DNA from: Planctomycetota bacterium
GTDB taxonomy: Bacteria; Planctomycetota; UBA11346
NCBI GenBank assembly: GCA_007693455.1
Contig: REDP01000161.1
Location: 1-42,165 of the forward strand
Direction: 5' to 3'
DNA length: 42,165 nucleotides
The stretch's first letter is position 1. Each line of letters starts with the position of its first letter. The translations under genes were made by a program, and so were the position numbers. Shown here piece after piece: positions 35,163 through 42,165 of the stretch. Under the pieces are notes generated by a model. That model made no database searches. It saw only the letters and a program-made list of their open reading frames with translations, and was not told where the DNA came from.

Positions 35163-35236
35163 GATTAGATCCTTTCCATCACCAGCGACACATGAGCCTC
35201 GCCAAGACGATGGTGACACAACGATTATGAATGAAA

Positions 35237-35264
35237 ACCCTACCATCAAGAACTATGGCAGGGT
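35237..35264 (-). terminator. Hairpin between rpsR and rplI, possible attenuator
   Basis: ACCCT-A-CCAT and ATGG-C-AGGGT form a 9-bp stem with one mismatch and an 8-nt loop, followed on the minus strand by TTTTCATTC. It could be a partial terminator or processing site that sets the ratio of S18 to L9; weak evidence. Confidence 0.4.
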
Positions 35265-35273
35265 AGAGCCTCT

Positions 35274-35531
35274 TTATTCACCCACGTAAGGTAAGAGACC
35301 GAGGAAACGGGCGCGCTTAATGGCGACTTTCAACTGCCGTTGATAGCCAGCACTAATGCCATTACGATTACGAGGGCTGATTTTGCCTTGGGCGCTCACA
35401 TGACGCCGCAAAACATCGATCTCTCGATAGTCAATCTCAAATATATCATCGCGAGTAAAGCGACAGGGTTTTGGGGTTTCCACTACGCGGCGGGCGCGCT
35501 TCTTGCTGTTTTTGCTTTTAAATTTAGCCAT
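35274..35531 (-). CDS. rpsR: 30S ribosomal protein S18
   Basis: An 85-residue S18. It has a basic N-terminus ('[16 protein letters not shown]') and the conserved core '[19 protein letters not shown]', '[24 protein letters not shown]'. S18 assembles with S6 on the 16S central domain. ATG 35531 is preceded by AGAGG; the ORF-track start at 35717 runs into ssb. It sits in the classical rpsF-ssb-rpsR order. A single Cys is present ('PKPCRF'), so it is not the four-cysteine zinc-binding variant. Confidence 0.96.
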   Translation of the reverse strand: MAKFKSKNSKKRARRVVETPKPCRFTRDDIFEIDYREIDVLRRHVSAQGKISPRNRNGISAGYQRQLKVAIKRARFLGLLPYVGE

Positions 35532-35580
35532 ATTGAAAGGTACCTCTAAGAAAAAAAAGGATAGGGAGCGTTCATTCCAC

Positions 35581-36054
35581 CTAGAATGGGGGCTCTTCAT
35601 CATCGTAGGACGGAGCAGGATCAGAACGCGAGGGCGCAGCTGGTGCTTGCGCATCGGATGATTGTTCAGAACGCGAGCCGTAACCGCCACCGCTTTCAGC
35701 ACCACCTCCACCAGCACCGCGGGTGCTCAGGAATTGCACCGAGTCGGCAACGACGAGGAGGCGTGAGCGCTTGGCGCCAGTCTGTTTGTCTTCCCATTGG
35801 TCAAGACGCAGGCGACCCTCAAGAAAGCAGGGCTGGCCCTTGGTAAGATATTGACCGACGAGCTCTGCAGTCCGGCCCCAGGCTTCCACATCGACAAACG
35901 TAGTTTCTTCCTTCAATTCACCATCGGCACCTTTGTAACGACGATTGGTTGCAATGGAGAAGTTTGCCACAGCGCGTTCATTGGCAAAAAAGCGCACCTG
36001 CGGATCACGGGTTAAATTACCTGCCAGAAGAACTCGATTGAGATTGACTGCCAT
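35581..36054 (-). CDS. ssb: Single-stranded DNA-binding protein
   Basis: A 157-residue SSB. The OB-fold occupies the first about 110 residues ('[18 protein letters not shown]', '[20 protein letters not shown]'). A Gly/Ser/Ala-rich flexible linker follows, and the acidic tip 'DDEEPPF' docks partner proteins. ATG 36054 has GGAGGAG a few bases upstream. It is placed between rpsF and rpsR, the widely conserved arrangement that links replication and translation genes. The ORF-track start at 36165 is inside rpsF. Confidence 0.96.
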   Translation of the reverse strand: MAVNLNRVLLAGNLTRDPQVRFFANERAVANFSIATNRRYKGADGELKEETTFVDVEAWGRTAELVGQYLTKGQPCFLEGRLRLDQWEDKQTGAKRSRLLVVADSVQFLSTRGAGGGGAESGGGYGSRSEQSSDAQAPAAPSRSDPAPSYDDEEPPF

Positions 36055-36058
36055 AACT

Positions 36059-36442
36059 TCACTCCTCCTGTTCGTTTTCGCTATCGCGCTCACGATCATT
36101 ACGGGCAGCACGTTCGGCAGCCTTAGAACGTTGATCACGAATGGCATCATAAGCCTTGCCATCACGGACTACGATCAACTGGCGCATGATAATATCAGAG
36201 AGACGGGCGCGACGCTCGATTTTTCCCACCACATCAGAGTCAGCTTTAAAATAGCCAATGAGATAGAGGGCGCTGGTCTGGCCAGCAATGGGGTAGGCAA
36301 GCTTGCGCTCTTCCCATTTGTCCAATTCAATCCATTCAGCGCCTTCGCCTTCGTAGGCCTGACGGACTTGCGCTACGGTACCTTCATAGTCCGTACGAGC
36401 GGGGCCAGGGGCAACAAGAATAGTGGTTTCATAGGTACGCAT
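36059..36442 (-). CDS. rpsF: 30S ribosomal protein S6
   Basis: A 127-residue S6 with the ferredoxin-like fold signatures 'RTYETTILVAPG', 'WEERKLAYPIAGQTSALYLIGYF' and 'RARLSDIIMRQLIVVRDG'. A charged C-terminal tail rich in Arg/Asp/Glu follows. ATG 36442 has a strong AGGAGG sequence. The leader of about 235 bases between rpsT and this ATG is densely structured (separate entry). In many bacteria an S6:S18-binding structure in the rpsF leader mediates feedback control of this operon. The stop lies four bases before the ssb start. Confidence 0.96.
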   Translation of the reverse strand: MRTYETTILVAPGPARTDYEGTVAQVRQAYEGEGAEWIELDKWEERKLAYPIAGQTSALYLIGYFKADSDVVGKIERRARLSDIIMRQLIVVRDGKAYDAIRDQRSKAAERAARNDRERDSENEQEE

Positions 36443-36618
36443 TAACAACTTCCTCCTCTGTTTACGTATGCAGAGGGTACACAGTATCCCGAGACTGTGT
36501 ATGCGGGTTCTCACGGACCCGACGTCGGGCGTCGGGGAGGCCACTTACCTGCGTGGCCCCGAGGCAGCGAACATCCTACACACGGATGTTTACGCGGCAG
36601 ACAACGTACGAATACGTT
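36443..36618 (-). promoter_or_regulatory. Highly structured rpsF leader, candidate ribosomal-protein autoregulatory RNA
   Basis: Read toward rpsF, the leader contains six perfect hairpins. They are AACGTA-UUCG loop-TACGTT (36603-36618), AACATCC/GGATGTT (36570-36590), GGCCAC/GTGGCC (36539-36558), the palindrome CCCGACGTCGGG (36518-36529), ACACAGT/ACTGTGT (36479-36500) and CCTCTG/CAGAGG (36455-36476). The 3' arm of the last overlaps the AGGAGG ribosome-binding site. The position matches the known S6:S18 leader motif, but I could not confirm the CCG-type binding site. Confidence 0.55.
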
Positions 36619-36677
36619 AACCGCCTAGAAGGGTATTATTCTTCGCTTATTGACAAAGAGCGAGGTTTGCGTTTGAC

Positions 36678-36950
36678 TCAGGACGCTTGCAGCGAGGCGT
36701 GCAGCTTTCCAGCCATACGTGATTTATGCCGATTGGCAGCATTCTTATGCAGCACACTGCAGGACTGAGCCTGATCAAGGCGCTTGGCATAGCGGCGATA
36801 GAGCATTTCGGCTTCATCACGGTTGCCATCGTTAATCGCGCGCTCAACCTTCTTGGCGATGGTTTTGAGCTCGGTTTTACGAGCCTTGTTGCGCACACGG
36901 CGCTTTTCATTTTGACGATCGCGCTTTTTGGCGCTAGCAGAATTCGGCAT
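36678..36950 (-). CDS. rpsT: 30S ribosomal protein S20
   Basis: A 90-residue S20, basic and helical, with 'SAKKRDRQNEKRRVRNKARKT' and 'LHKNAANRHKSRMAGKLHA', the family hallmarks. It binds the 5' and 3' minor domains of 16S rRNA. ATG 36950 is preceded by GGAG at good spacing. It lies directly upstream of the structured rpsF leader, so rpsF may be expressed both by read-through from rpsT and from its own promoter. Confidence 0.96.
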   Translation of the reverse strand: MPNSASAKKRDRQNEKRRVRNKARKTELKTIAKKVERAINDGNRDEAEMLYRRYAKRLDQAQSCSVLHKNAANRHKSRMAGKLHASLQAS

Positions 36951-37109
36951 TTGAAATCCCCACTCCTCATTCTCGAAGACAAGAACACATTAAATAGATA
37001 GATTGCGCTGGAGACATCCAGGCGCACACTCTGCAATGATGAGCCATGGCCAAGGAAGCACTACCTTCGAAGGTCATGTGTTCTTCACACCAAAAGGCGA
37101 GAAAAACAA

Positions 37110-38456
37110 CTAGTTGCTGCGAAGCGCAGAGAGTCGCTGCGCAGCATCCTTATATCCAAGATCGAGCTCAACGAGCCTCGTGTAGTCGGTCTCAGCTTCA
37201 TTCACTTTACCCTGCGCTTCGTACACCCGCGCACGGTGATAGCGAACGTCCTTGGCTTCGTCACCAAGGTCGTCCTCGATCAGGGAAAGGCAAGAAGTAT
37301 ATTGCTGCACAGCAAGGTCAAGCAGCTTCTTCTTGGCGAAGCATGTGCCAAGATGGAAATGCGATTGTTTTTTGTACCGAGGGTCGCCAACTGACTTCTG
37401 AAAATTACTTGCCGCCTCATCAATCTCACCTGCGGCCATAAGCTTGGTAGCAAGATGAAAAGAGTGGCTCAGCTCGGTTGGCTGCCGCTGTTGGCGCAGA
37501 CGGTACTCAGCAATCTCCAGCTCCAACAATCGCTGCTTCCCAGCGCTGATATCTTGGCCTTCCGCCTCCGCCTGCTGCAATTCGGCACGACTACGGGCAA
37601 GCTTGGTGTCACCGATGCGCATGGTGATGACAAAGTCGTGTGGGTCTATTTCCTGGGCTTTTTCGTAGGCCGCCTGAGCTTCGTCAAATTGGTTGACGCG
37701 GCGATGCACATCCCCCTTCTTCTGCCACAGTGACTTGTCCTTGGGATTGGCTTCCAGGTCTTTATCAACAAAGGAGAGGACTTCCTTGGCATCTTCGGGG
37801 GTGCGGATAATGCGGTTCATAACCTCATTACGACGCGCACTGCCATCACTGGCTAGCTGATCACGATAATCGCCAGACTTGTTCTCGGCGCGGCGGGCCA
37901 TGGACTTGAGTGCCTCCCACGATTTTGCCGTACGCGAGGCTTCGGGGTGAGAGGGCATACCCCGCTCAAGCTCCGCAAGGGCCTTGATCGCCGACTCAAT
38001 ATCACCCATCTCTTTCGTGGATTGAAAGCGGGCCTGATAGGCATGTGCCAAATCCCAGAGCAATTGGGCATTGAAAAGCCCCGTGGCACGCGCCTCCTCA
38101 TACATAAAAATAGCTAAATCAAGCATGCCCTTGGGGCCGCTGCCATTGGCTTTCATGGCAGCATCGCCCACAGCCTGAAAACCTTTGAGGTCAGGCGACT
38201 TTGACATCTTTTTCACTGCTGCTGACAGCTGCTTCTGGGGATCCTTGCTGAACGAAAAGCCGCCCAGACCACCAAACAGACCTTTCTTCCCCCCTTCACG
38301 GGCGCGTCGTTTGGCGGCATCCACCAGCAATTGGTAGTTTTCCATGTTACCAGGATCAATCTCCTGGCATTCTAAGCATACTTCAATAGCAATATCATAT
38401 TGACGGCGATCAACAGCCTGTCGCGCCCGCTGCATGTGCTTACTTAGGTCTACCAT
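37110..38456 (-). CDS. Cytoplasmic tetratricopeptide-repeat protein
   Basis: About 448 residues from ATG 38456 (CAGGGAG upstream). The N-terminal TPR unit ('RARQAVDRRQYDIAIEVCLECQEIDP') is followed by a Gly-rich linker ('GGKKGLFGGLGGFSFSKDP'). Central and C-terminal TPRs include 'VNQFDEAQAAYEKAQEIDPHD' and 'YEAQGKVNEAETDYTRLVELD'. No signal peptide or membrane segment is present. The ORF-track start at 38705 lies in the def gene region and is not credible. It is divergent from def, with about 130 bp between. TPR arrays scaffold protein complexes; partners are unknown. Similar proteins occur in planctomycetes by my recollection, not verified. Confidence 0.82.
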   Translation of the reverse strand: MVDLSKHMQRARQAVDRRQYDIAIEVCLECQEIDPGNMENYQLLVDAAKRRAREGGKKGLFGGLGGFSFSKDPQKQLSAAVKKMSKSPDLKGFQAVGDAAMKANGSGPKGMLDLAIFMYEEARATGLFNAQLLWDLAHAYQARFQSTKEMGDIESAIKALAELERGMPSHPEASRTAKSWEALKSMARRAENKSGDYRDQLASDGSARRNEVMNRIIRTPEDAKEVLSFVDKDLEANPKDKSLWQKKGDVHRRVNQFDEAQAAYEKAQEIDPHDFVITMRIGDTKLARSRAELQQAEAEGQDISAGKQRLLELEIAEYRLRQQRQPTELSHSFHLATKLMAAGEIDEAASNFQKSVGDPRYKKQSHFHLGTCFAKKKLLDLAVQQYTSCLSLIEDDLGDEAKDVRYHRARVYEAQGKVNEAETDYTRLVELDLGYKDAAQRLSALRSN

Positions 38457-38585
38457 GACAGTATACTCCCTGTAATCTATGTCATTACGATATATAAATA
38501 TGGTTTCCCGACGAAGATGGCCCTTGTCTGGATGACCGAACACTATAGCTTTGTCCCGCCTTTCACAAGATGAGATTGTGTCCCC

Positions 38586-39170
38586 ATGAGTACAGCGTAC
38601 CACTACCCCAGCGAACTCGAACTCGTCACCTATCCGCACCCAGCCCTGCGTGCGCGTAATACTGCGGTGACGGAATTTGATGATGCCCTCGCCACGTTTT
38701 GCCAACGCCTATTGGATGCCATGCGCAGCTTCCGCGGGGTTGGCCTGGCAGCACCCCAGGTTGCGGTAAACCAACGCATTTTTGTCAGCGACCATGTGGG
38801 CCTTGAGGGCGAAGACGCCCCCTCCCAGCCAATGATTTGGATCAATCCAAGCATTGAGGCCCCTGAGGGCAGCACCACTTACGAGGAAGGCTGTCTCTCG
38901 TTCCCTGGTATCTATGCGAAAGTGCAGCGCCATGACCAGTTCACTGCGGTATGGCAAGACACCAGTGGCACAGAACACCGGCGTCAGCTCAATGCCAGCA
39001 ATGACATCTTGGGCATCGTTTTCCAACACGAGCTCGACCACCTCGAGGGCACCCTCTTCGTTGACCACCTGACCCCCTCTCAGTTAACCATGGCCCGGCG
39101 ACGCCTGCGAGAACTTGAGCAAACGCATAAAAAACGCTATGGCAGACCTGGATCTGTCCTGCGTCGCTAG
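38586..39170 (+). CDS. def: Peptide deformylase
   Basis: A 194-residue metal-dependent deformylase that removes the N-formyl group from nascent proteins. All three motifs are present: 'GVGLAAPQ' (51-58), 'EGCLSFP' with metal ligand Cys103, and 'QHELDHLEG' with His148, Glu149 and His152. The C-terminal tail is somewhat basic ('KKRYGRPGSVLRR'). It is the first gene of a plus-strand run; the histidine kinase gene begins 12 bases after its stop, suggesting co-transcription of a housekeeping gene with a two-component system. Confidence 0.96.
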   Translation: MSTAYHYPSELELVTYPHPALRARNTAVTEFDDALATFCQRLLDAMRSFRGVGLAAPQVAVNQRIFVSDHVGLEGEDAPSQPMIWINPSIEAPEGSTTYEEGCLSFPGIYAKVQRHDQFTAVWQDTSGTEHRRQLNASNDILGIVFQHELDHLEGTLFVDHLTPSQLTMARRRLRELEQTHKKRYGRPGSVLRR

Positions 39171-39182
39171 CCCTTTTCTTTC

Positions 39183-40025
39183 GTGAGCACCCCCAAAAGG
39201 ACGTCCACCATGGACTCGGATGAGCGCAGTGAGAATGGCTTTGGATTTGCCCTACCCGATGATCCGCGGCAGCGAGATCGCCTGGCGGAACTGGGGAGCA
39301 TCGCTGGAGGTCTGGTGCATGAGCTCAAAAATCCGCTCGGTGCTATCGCCCTTAACGTGGAACTCCTTCTTGATGCATATGCCAAAGGTGACCCCCAGCC
39401 AGAGCGCAGCAAAGCCCGTCTGCAACGGATTCAGGCAGGCACCAATCATCTGCAAGATATTGTGCAATCGTTCCTAAGCTTTGCCCGACCGGGGCGACCT
39501 GATGTGGATAAAGTTGACATCAGTCAACTACTCCACCACATCGTTGACGAGCAACGCGACCTCCTCAATGCCGATCGCATTAGCATCGCCATCCGCGTCG
39601 CTCCCGATCTGGCAGCAGTCCCAGGTGATTCGGGGCAACTGCGGAGCATATTTCTCAATATTATCCTCAATGCCCGCGATGCCTTACGTGACGATCCACG
39701 ACCCATCGATCGACAAATCATTATTGCCGCACGCAATCGCCGCCACGGCATCCGCGTGGTCATCGCCAACAATGGTCCAGCCCTCAACTCGACTGCCGCC
39801 GCGCACCTTTTTGATCCCTTTTTCTCCGCCAAAGATGGCGGGACTGGCCTTGGCCTGGCCATTGTAGCCCGCCTCGTGGAGCTCCACCGCGGCCGCGTTA
39901 CCGCCTCGTCCAATCCAGACCAAGGAGTCAGCTTTACCATCGAGCTCCCCACCACTCTCGGACCAGCCCAACATCGCACCGAACTCCCAGCACCCGATGC
40001 CGGTATTCACCCAGACGCTTCATAA
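39183..40025 (+). CDS. Soluble sensor histidine kinase (NtrB/AtoS-like)
   Basis: A 280-residue kinase without membrane segments or a recognisable sensor domain. HisKA contains the phospho-acceptor His46 in 'GGLVHELKNPLGAIALN'. The HATPase_c domain has the N-box 'NIILNARDAL' and 'FDPFFSAKDGGTGLGLAIV'. The G1 box reads 'IANNGPALN', with Asn and Ala where DxGxG is usual; such changes occur in active kinases, but nucleotide binding may differ. GTG 39183 is the nominal start; ATG 39210 is possible. It precedes an NtrC-type regulator by 84 bp. Input signal unknown; it probably senses through a partner protein. The set resembles the chlamydial CtcB/CtcC plus RpoN system. Confidence 0.88.
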   Translation: MSTPKRTSTMDSDERSENGFGFALPDDPRQRDRLAELGSIAGGLVHELKNPLGAIALNVELLLDAYAKGDPQPERSKARLQRIQAGTNHLQDIVQSFLSFARPGRPDVDKVDISQLLHHIVDEQRDLLNADRISIAIRVAPDLAAVPGDSGQLRSIFLNIILNARDALRDDPRPIDRQIIIAARNRRHGIRVVIANNGPALNSTAAAHLFDPFFSAKDGGTGLGLAIVARLVELHRGRVTASSNPDQGVSFTIELPTTLGPAQHRTELPAPDAGIHPDAS

Positions 40026-40109
40026 CACCCCCTCATATGACCCCTTCAGACAAGCAACGCACCCGCAATACCATCCCATTGCTGATAGAGTCCAAGGAAC
40101 AGATAGACC

Positions 40110-41537
40110 ATGGCAAACATTCTCGTCATTGATGACAATCCCACCAACCGCGATACGTATAGCGATATCCTGGAAGGAGAGGGACATACCGTACTCAGCG
40201 CATCGAGCGGTGAAGAAGGCCTGGCCAAGCTTACTGCTGCGGCTGTCGACTGCGTACTCTGCGACCTCAAGTTACCAGGCCTAGATGGCCTGGAGACCAT
40301 GGAACTGGCTCACGAAAAACATGGGCGCACGCCATGGATACTCATCACTGGCCATGGCAGCGAAGAGATCGCCGTGCGCTCCATTAAACAAGGCGCGTTT
40401 AACTATCTCACCAAGCCAGTCGATCTCCAGCGACTAAAAGCCACCATGGAGAGCGCCGCGCAAACTGCAGGCCTGTCGCGAGAAAACAAGGCTCTACGCA
40501 GAGAACTCGGCTACGATGAAGCCTTGGATCGCATTGTTGGCACCTCTCCTGCCACTAAGGCCATGAAAGCGACCATTCGACAGGTCGCCCACTCCCATGC
40601 ATCGGTATTGATTGAAGGTGAAAGCGGCACAGGCAAAGAGCTCGTTGCCGATGCCATCCACACCTTATCAGGCCGCAGTGCGCGACCGTATGTCAAGCTC
40701 AATACAGCCGCCATTCCCCGCGATCTCTTGGAATCCGAGCTCTTCGGCCATGAGCGCGGGGCCTTCACTGGCGCGGTGGCACAGAAAAAAGGGAAATTTG
40801 AGGTCGCCGACACGGGGACCCTCTTCCTCGATGAAATAGGCGAAATGTCCATGGACGCACAGGTAAAACTCTTGCGCGTTCTACAGGATGGACATTTCTC
40901 TCGGGTTGGCGGCAATGTCGATATCGCTGGTGACGTACGCCTGATTTGTGCCACCAATCGCAACCTCAAGCAAGAGGTGCTTGACGGTAATTTTCGCATG
41001 GACCTCTACTATCGACTCAATGTGGTGAACATTCACGTGCCAAGCCTTCGTGAACGACGTGAGGACATCCCGCTCTTAGCCAAAAATTTTGTTGATCGCC
41101 TTAACCAGCGACACGGGGGCAACAAAGTCCTTAATGAAGAATCTATGGAAGTACTGCGGCGCATGGATTGGCCAGGGAATATTCGCGAACTCGAAAACAC
41201 CGTGGAAAAACTCTATGTCTTGAGCGAAGGAGCCAGCATTAGCGCTAGCATCTTGCGCCAAGAACGCTCCTTTGCACACACACGCCTCCACGATGAATTC
41301 GCCGCCGCCCCGCAGCCCTCCCCCGCAGGGAACACCGCAAACCAAGAAGACGCCATCGCCTCACTGGTGGGATTACCTATGGACGAAGTTGAGCGACGCA
41401 TGATCATTGCCACATTAGACCACTGCCAGGGGAATAAATCAAAGGCTGCGCGCCTGCTGCGCATCGGCTTAAAAACGCTGTATCGAAAACTCGAAGCCTA
41501 CCAGCACGATACCACAAGCAGCGCCACTGCTCCATAA
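40110..41537 (+). CDS. Sigma-54-dependent NtrC-family response regulator
   Basis: A 475-residue activator with three domains. The receiver has the acidic pair 'DDN', phospho-acceptor Asp52 in 'CDLKLPGLDG' and Lys102. The AAA+ sigma-54 interaction domain has Walker A 'GESGTGKE' (170-177), the 'GAFTGA' loop and 'FLDEIGEM'. The Fis-type helix-turn-helix is at the end ('GNKSKAARLLRIGLKTLYRKL'). It opens promoters for sigma-54 polymerase after phosphorylation, presumably by the adjacent kinase. Targets are not evident; no clear -24/-12 promoter was found in the window. Confidence 0.96.
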   Translation: MANILVIDDNPTNRDTYSDILEGEGHTVLSASSGEEGLAKLTAAAVDCVLCDLKLPGLDGLETMELAHEKHGRTPWILITGHGSEEIAVRSIKQGAFNYLTKPVDLQRLKATMESAAQTAGLSRENKALRRELGYDEALDRIVGTSPATKAMKATIRQVAHSHASVLIEGESGTGKELVADAIHTLSGRSARPYVKLNTAAIPRDLLESELFGHERGAFTGAVAQKKGKFEVADTGTLFLDEIGEMSMDAQVKLLRVLQDGHFSRVGGNVDIAGDVRLICATNRNLKQEVLDGNFRMDLYYRLNVVNIHVPSLRERREDIPLLAKNFVDRLNQRHGGNKVLNEESMEVLRRMDWPGNIRELENTVEKLYVLSEGASISASILRQERSFAHTRLHDEFAAAPQPSPAGNTANQEDAIASLVGLPMDEVERRMIIATLDHCQGNKSKAARLLRIGLKTLYRKLEAYQHDTTSSATAP

Positions 41538-41564
41538 TACCACACAGGAAACTCGCTCTACCCT

Positions 41565-42165
41565 ATGTTTTTCCGCCGCAAGACTCCATCGCCCGAACCA
41601 GAACTCGACGAGCACGGTCGACCCATTGTCAAACGATGGTCGCAAGAGCACCTACAACGCCTCTGTGCGGAAAACGCTCGCTTCCAGGTCATGACGGTGG
41701 ATGGCCTCCACTGGATTGACCCCTTCAGTCTCAACCTTGTCGAGGCCGCATTTGATTGGCAGGAAGCTGCCGTGGATTGGCTCCTGCGACATCGCCCCTG
41801 GCGCAAGCATGGAAAACCGCACAAACGCAGCGCTGTGGTAAGTCGGCGCTGGCTGCACTATCTCAAACAACATATTGCAGAAAATCGTGATTTGCGGCGC
41901 TTTCTCCCCGATGGACGCTGGCTCAACCCCCTCAGTGGATCCTGGGTGGGTGGCTTTCCGCGTAAGCAAAAACAGATTACCCCCGAAATGTTGCAGGCCA
42001 TGGCCACTGCCATGGCTGAACATGAACTCCAACACGATCAGGCAGCACCACTCCCCCACCTGGAACTTGAACGCATCTTTGATAAGGCCATTGCAGAACT
42101 ACGGGCCTCATCGGCCTCATCAGCGCAACTGAAATCCGCACCGCCTGCCCCAGTCGCCGACCCTC
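41565..42165 (+). CDS. Unrecognised protein, 3' end outside window
   Basis: An ORF not listed in the track because it has no stop before the right edge. ATG 41565 is preceded by AGGAAA, and the frame is open for 200 codons. It starts 'MFFRRKTPSPEPELDEHG'. It contains two related short motifs: 'DGLHWIDPFS' (about residues 48-57) and 'DGRWLNPLS' (about 116-124), pattern D-G-x-[HR]-W-[IL]-[DN]-P-[FL]-S. The second is followed by helical, Ala/Gln-rich sequence toward the edge. No signal peptide or membrane segment. It starts 27 bases after the NtrC-type regulator and is probably in its operon, so it may be part of the signalling pathway. Function unknown. Confidence 0.65.
   Translation, partial: MFFRRKTPSPEPELDEHGRPIVKRWSQEHLQRLCAENARFQVMTVDGLHWIDPFSLNLVEAAFDWQEAAVDWLLRHRPWRKHGKPHKRSAVVSRRWLHYLKQHIAENRDLRRFLPDGRWLNPLSGSWVGGFPRKQKQITPEMLQAMATAMAEHELQHDQAAPLPHLELERIFDKAIAELRASSASSAQLKSAPPAPVADP

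Noticed and set aside
35945-36445. 166-codon plus-strand ORF
   Set aside because: Antisense to rpsF and ssb.
38457-38585. Promoters in the TPR-def divergent gap
   Set aside because: AT-rich -10-like hexamers exist on both strands, but no -35 with acceptable spacing could be assigned.
1-42165. CRISPR arrays, tRNA and rRNA genes
   Set aside because: No regularly spaced direct repeats and no tRNA T-loop (GGTTCGA-type) or rRNA-like stretches were noticed in the intergenic regions; this was by eye only.

Overview
The window looks like a chromosomal segment of a Gram-negative-type bacterium, most plausibly from the PVC group (Planctomycetota, Lentisphaerota, Kiritimatiellota and relatives). This placement is an inference from gene style, not from a marker phylogeny. 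The pointers are a chlamydial PknD-like Ser/Thr kinase with a DWG motif, a signal peptidase I enlarged by a central insert of about 340 residues, a SpoIID-type lytic protein, a soluble NtrB/NtrC-like pair together with rpoN, and a dispersed triple-hairpin repeat of a kind I recall from planctomycete and verrucomicrobial genomes.

Left part (1-11 kb): a partial IS110-type transposase runs off the left edge and is followed by about 590 bp of hairpin-rich non-coding DNA. Next come a coupled metallo-beta-lactamase/SpoIID pair (minus), an orphan HPt protein and a DegT-type aminotransferase (plus), then an SRPBCC protein, gltX and a 1048-residue Ser/Thr kinase (minus).

Middle (11-28 kb): a tightly overlapping plus-strand run encodes an M16C peptidase, a ZapE-like ATPase, YbeY, a DUF368 membrane protein, a WecA/TagO-type lipid phosphosugar transferase and a Wzy/O-antigen-ligase-like protein. 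The last three point to an undecaprenyl-phosphate-linked surface polymer pathway. A coupled minus-strand trio follows (Cys-cluster protein, ECF-like sigma factor, exported TPR-like protein), then nnr and gpmI (plus) and rpoN (minus). The 712-bp gap before mfd holds an rpoN promoter candidate and a unit of about 386 bp bounded by inverted repeats, with a triple-hairpin repeat inside.

Right part (28-42 kb): mfd (plus), then a minus-strand block in transcription order: TPR protein (on its own upstream), rpsT, rpsF, ssb, rpsR, rplI, rpmE (type B), prfA and lepB. The rpsF leader is packed with perfect hairpins and is a good candidate for an autoregulatory ribosomal-protein leader. The last block is def, a cytosolic histidine kinase, an NtrC-type regulator and an unrecognised ORF running off the right edge (plus).

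No tRNA, rRNA or CRISPR array was seen. The least explained items are the rpsF leader, the inverted-repeat unit near 27.7-28.1 kb and its relative near 1.5 kb, the large inserts in the kinase and in LepB, and the terminal ORF with a duplicated W-[IL]-[DN]-P-[FL]-S motif.
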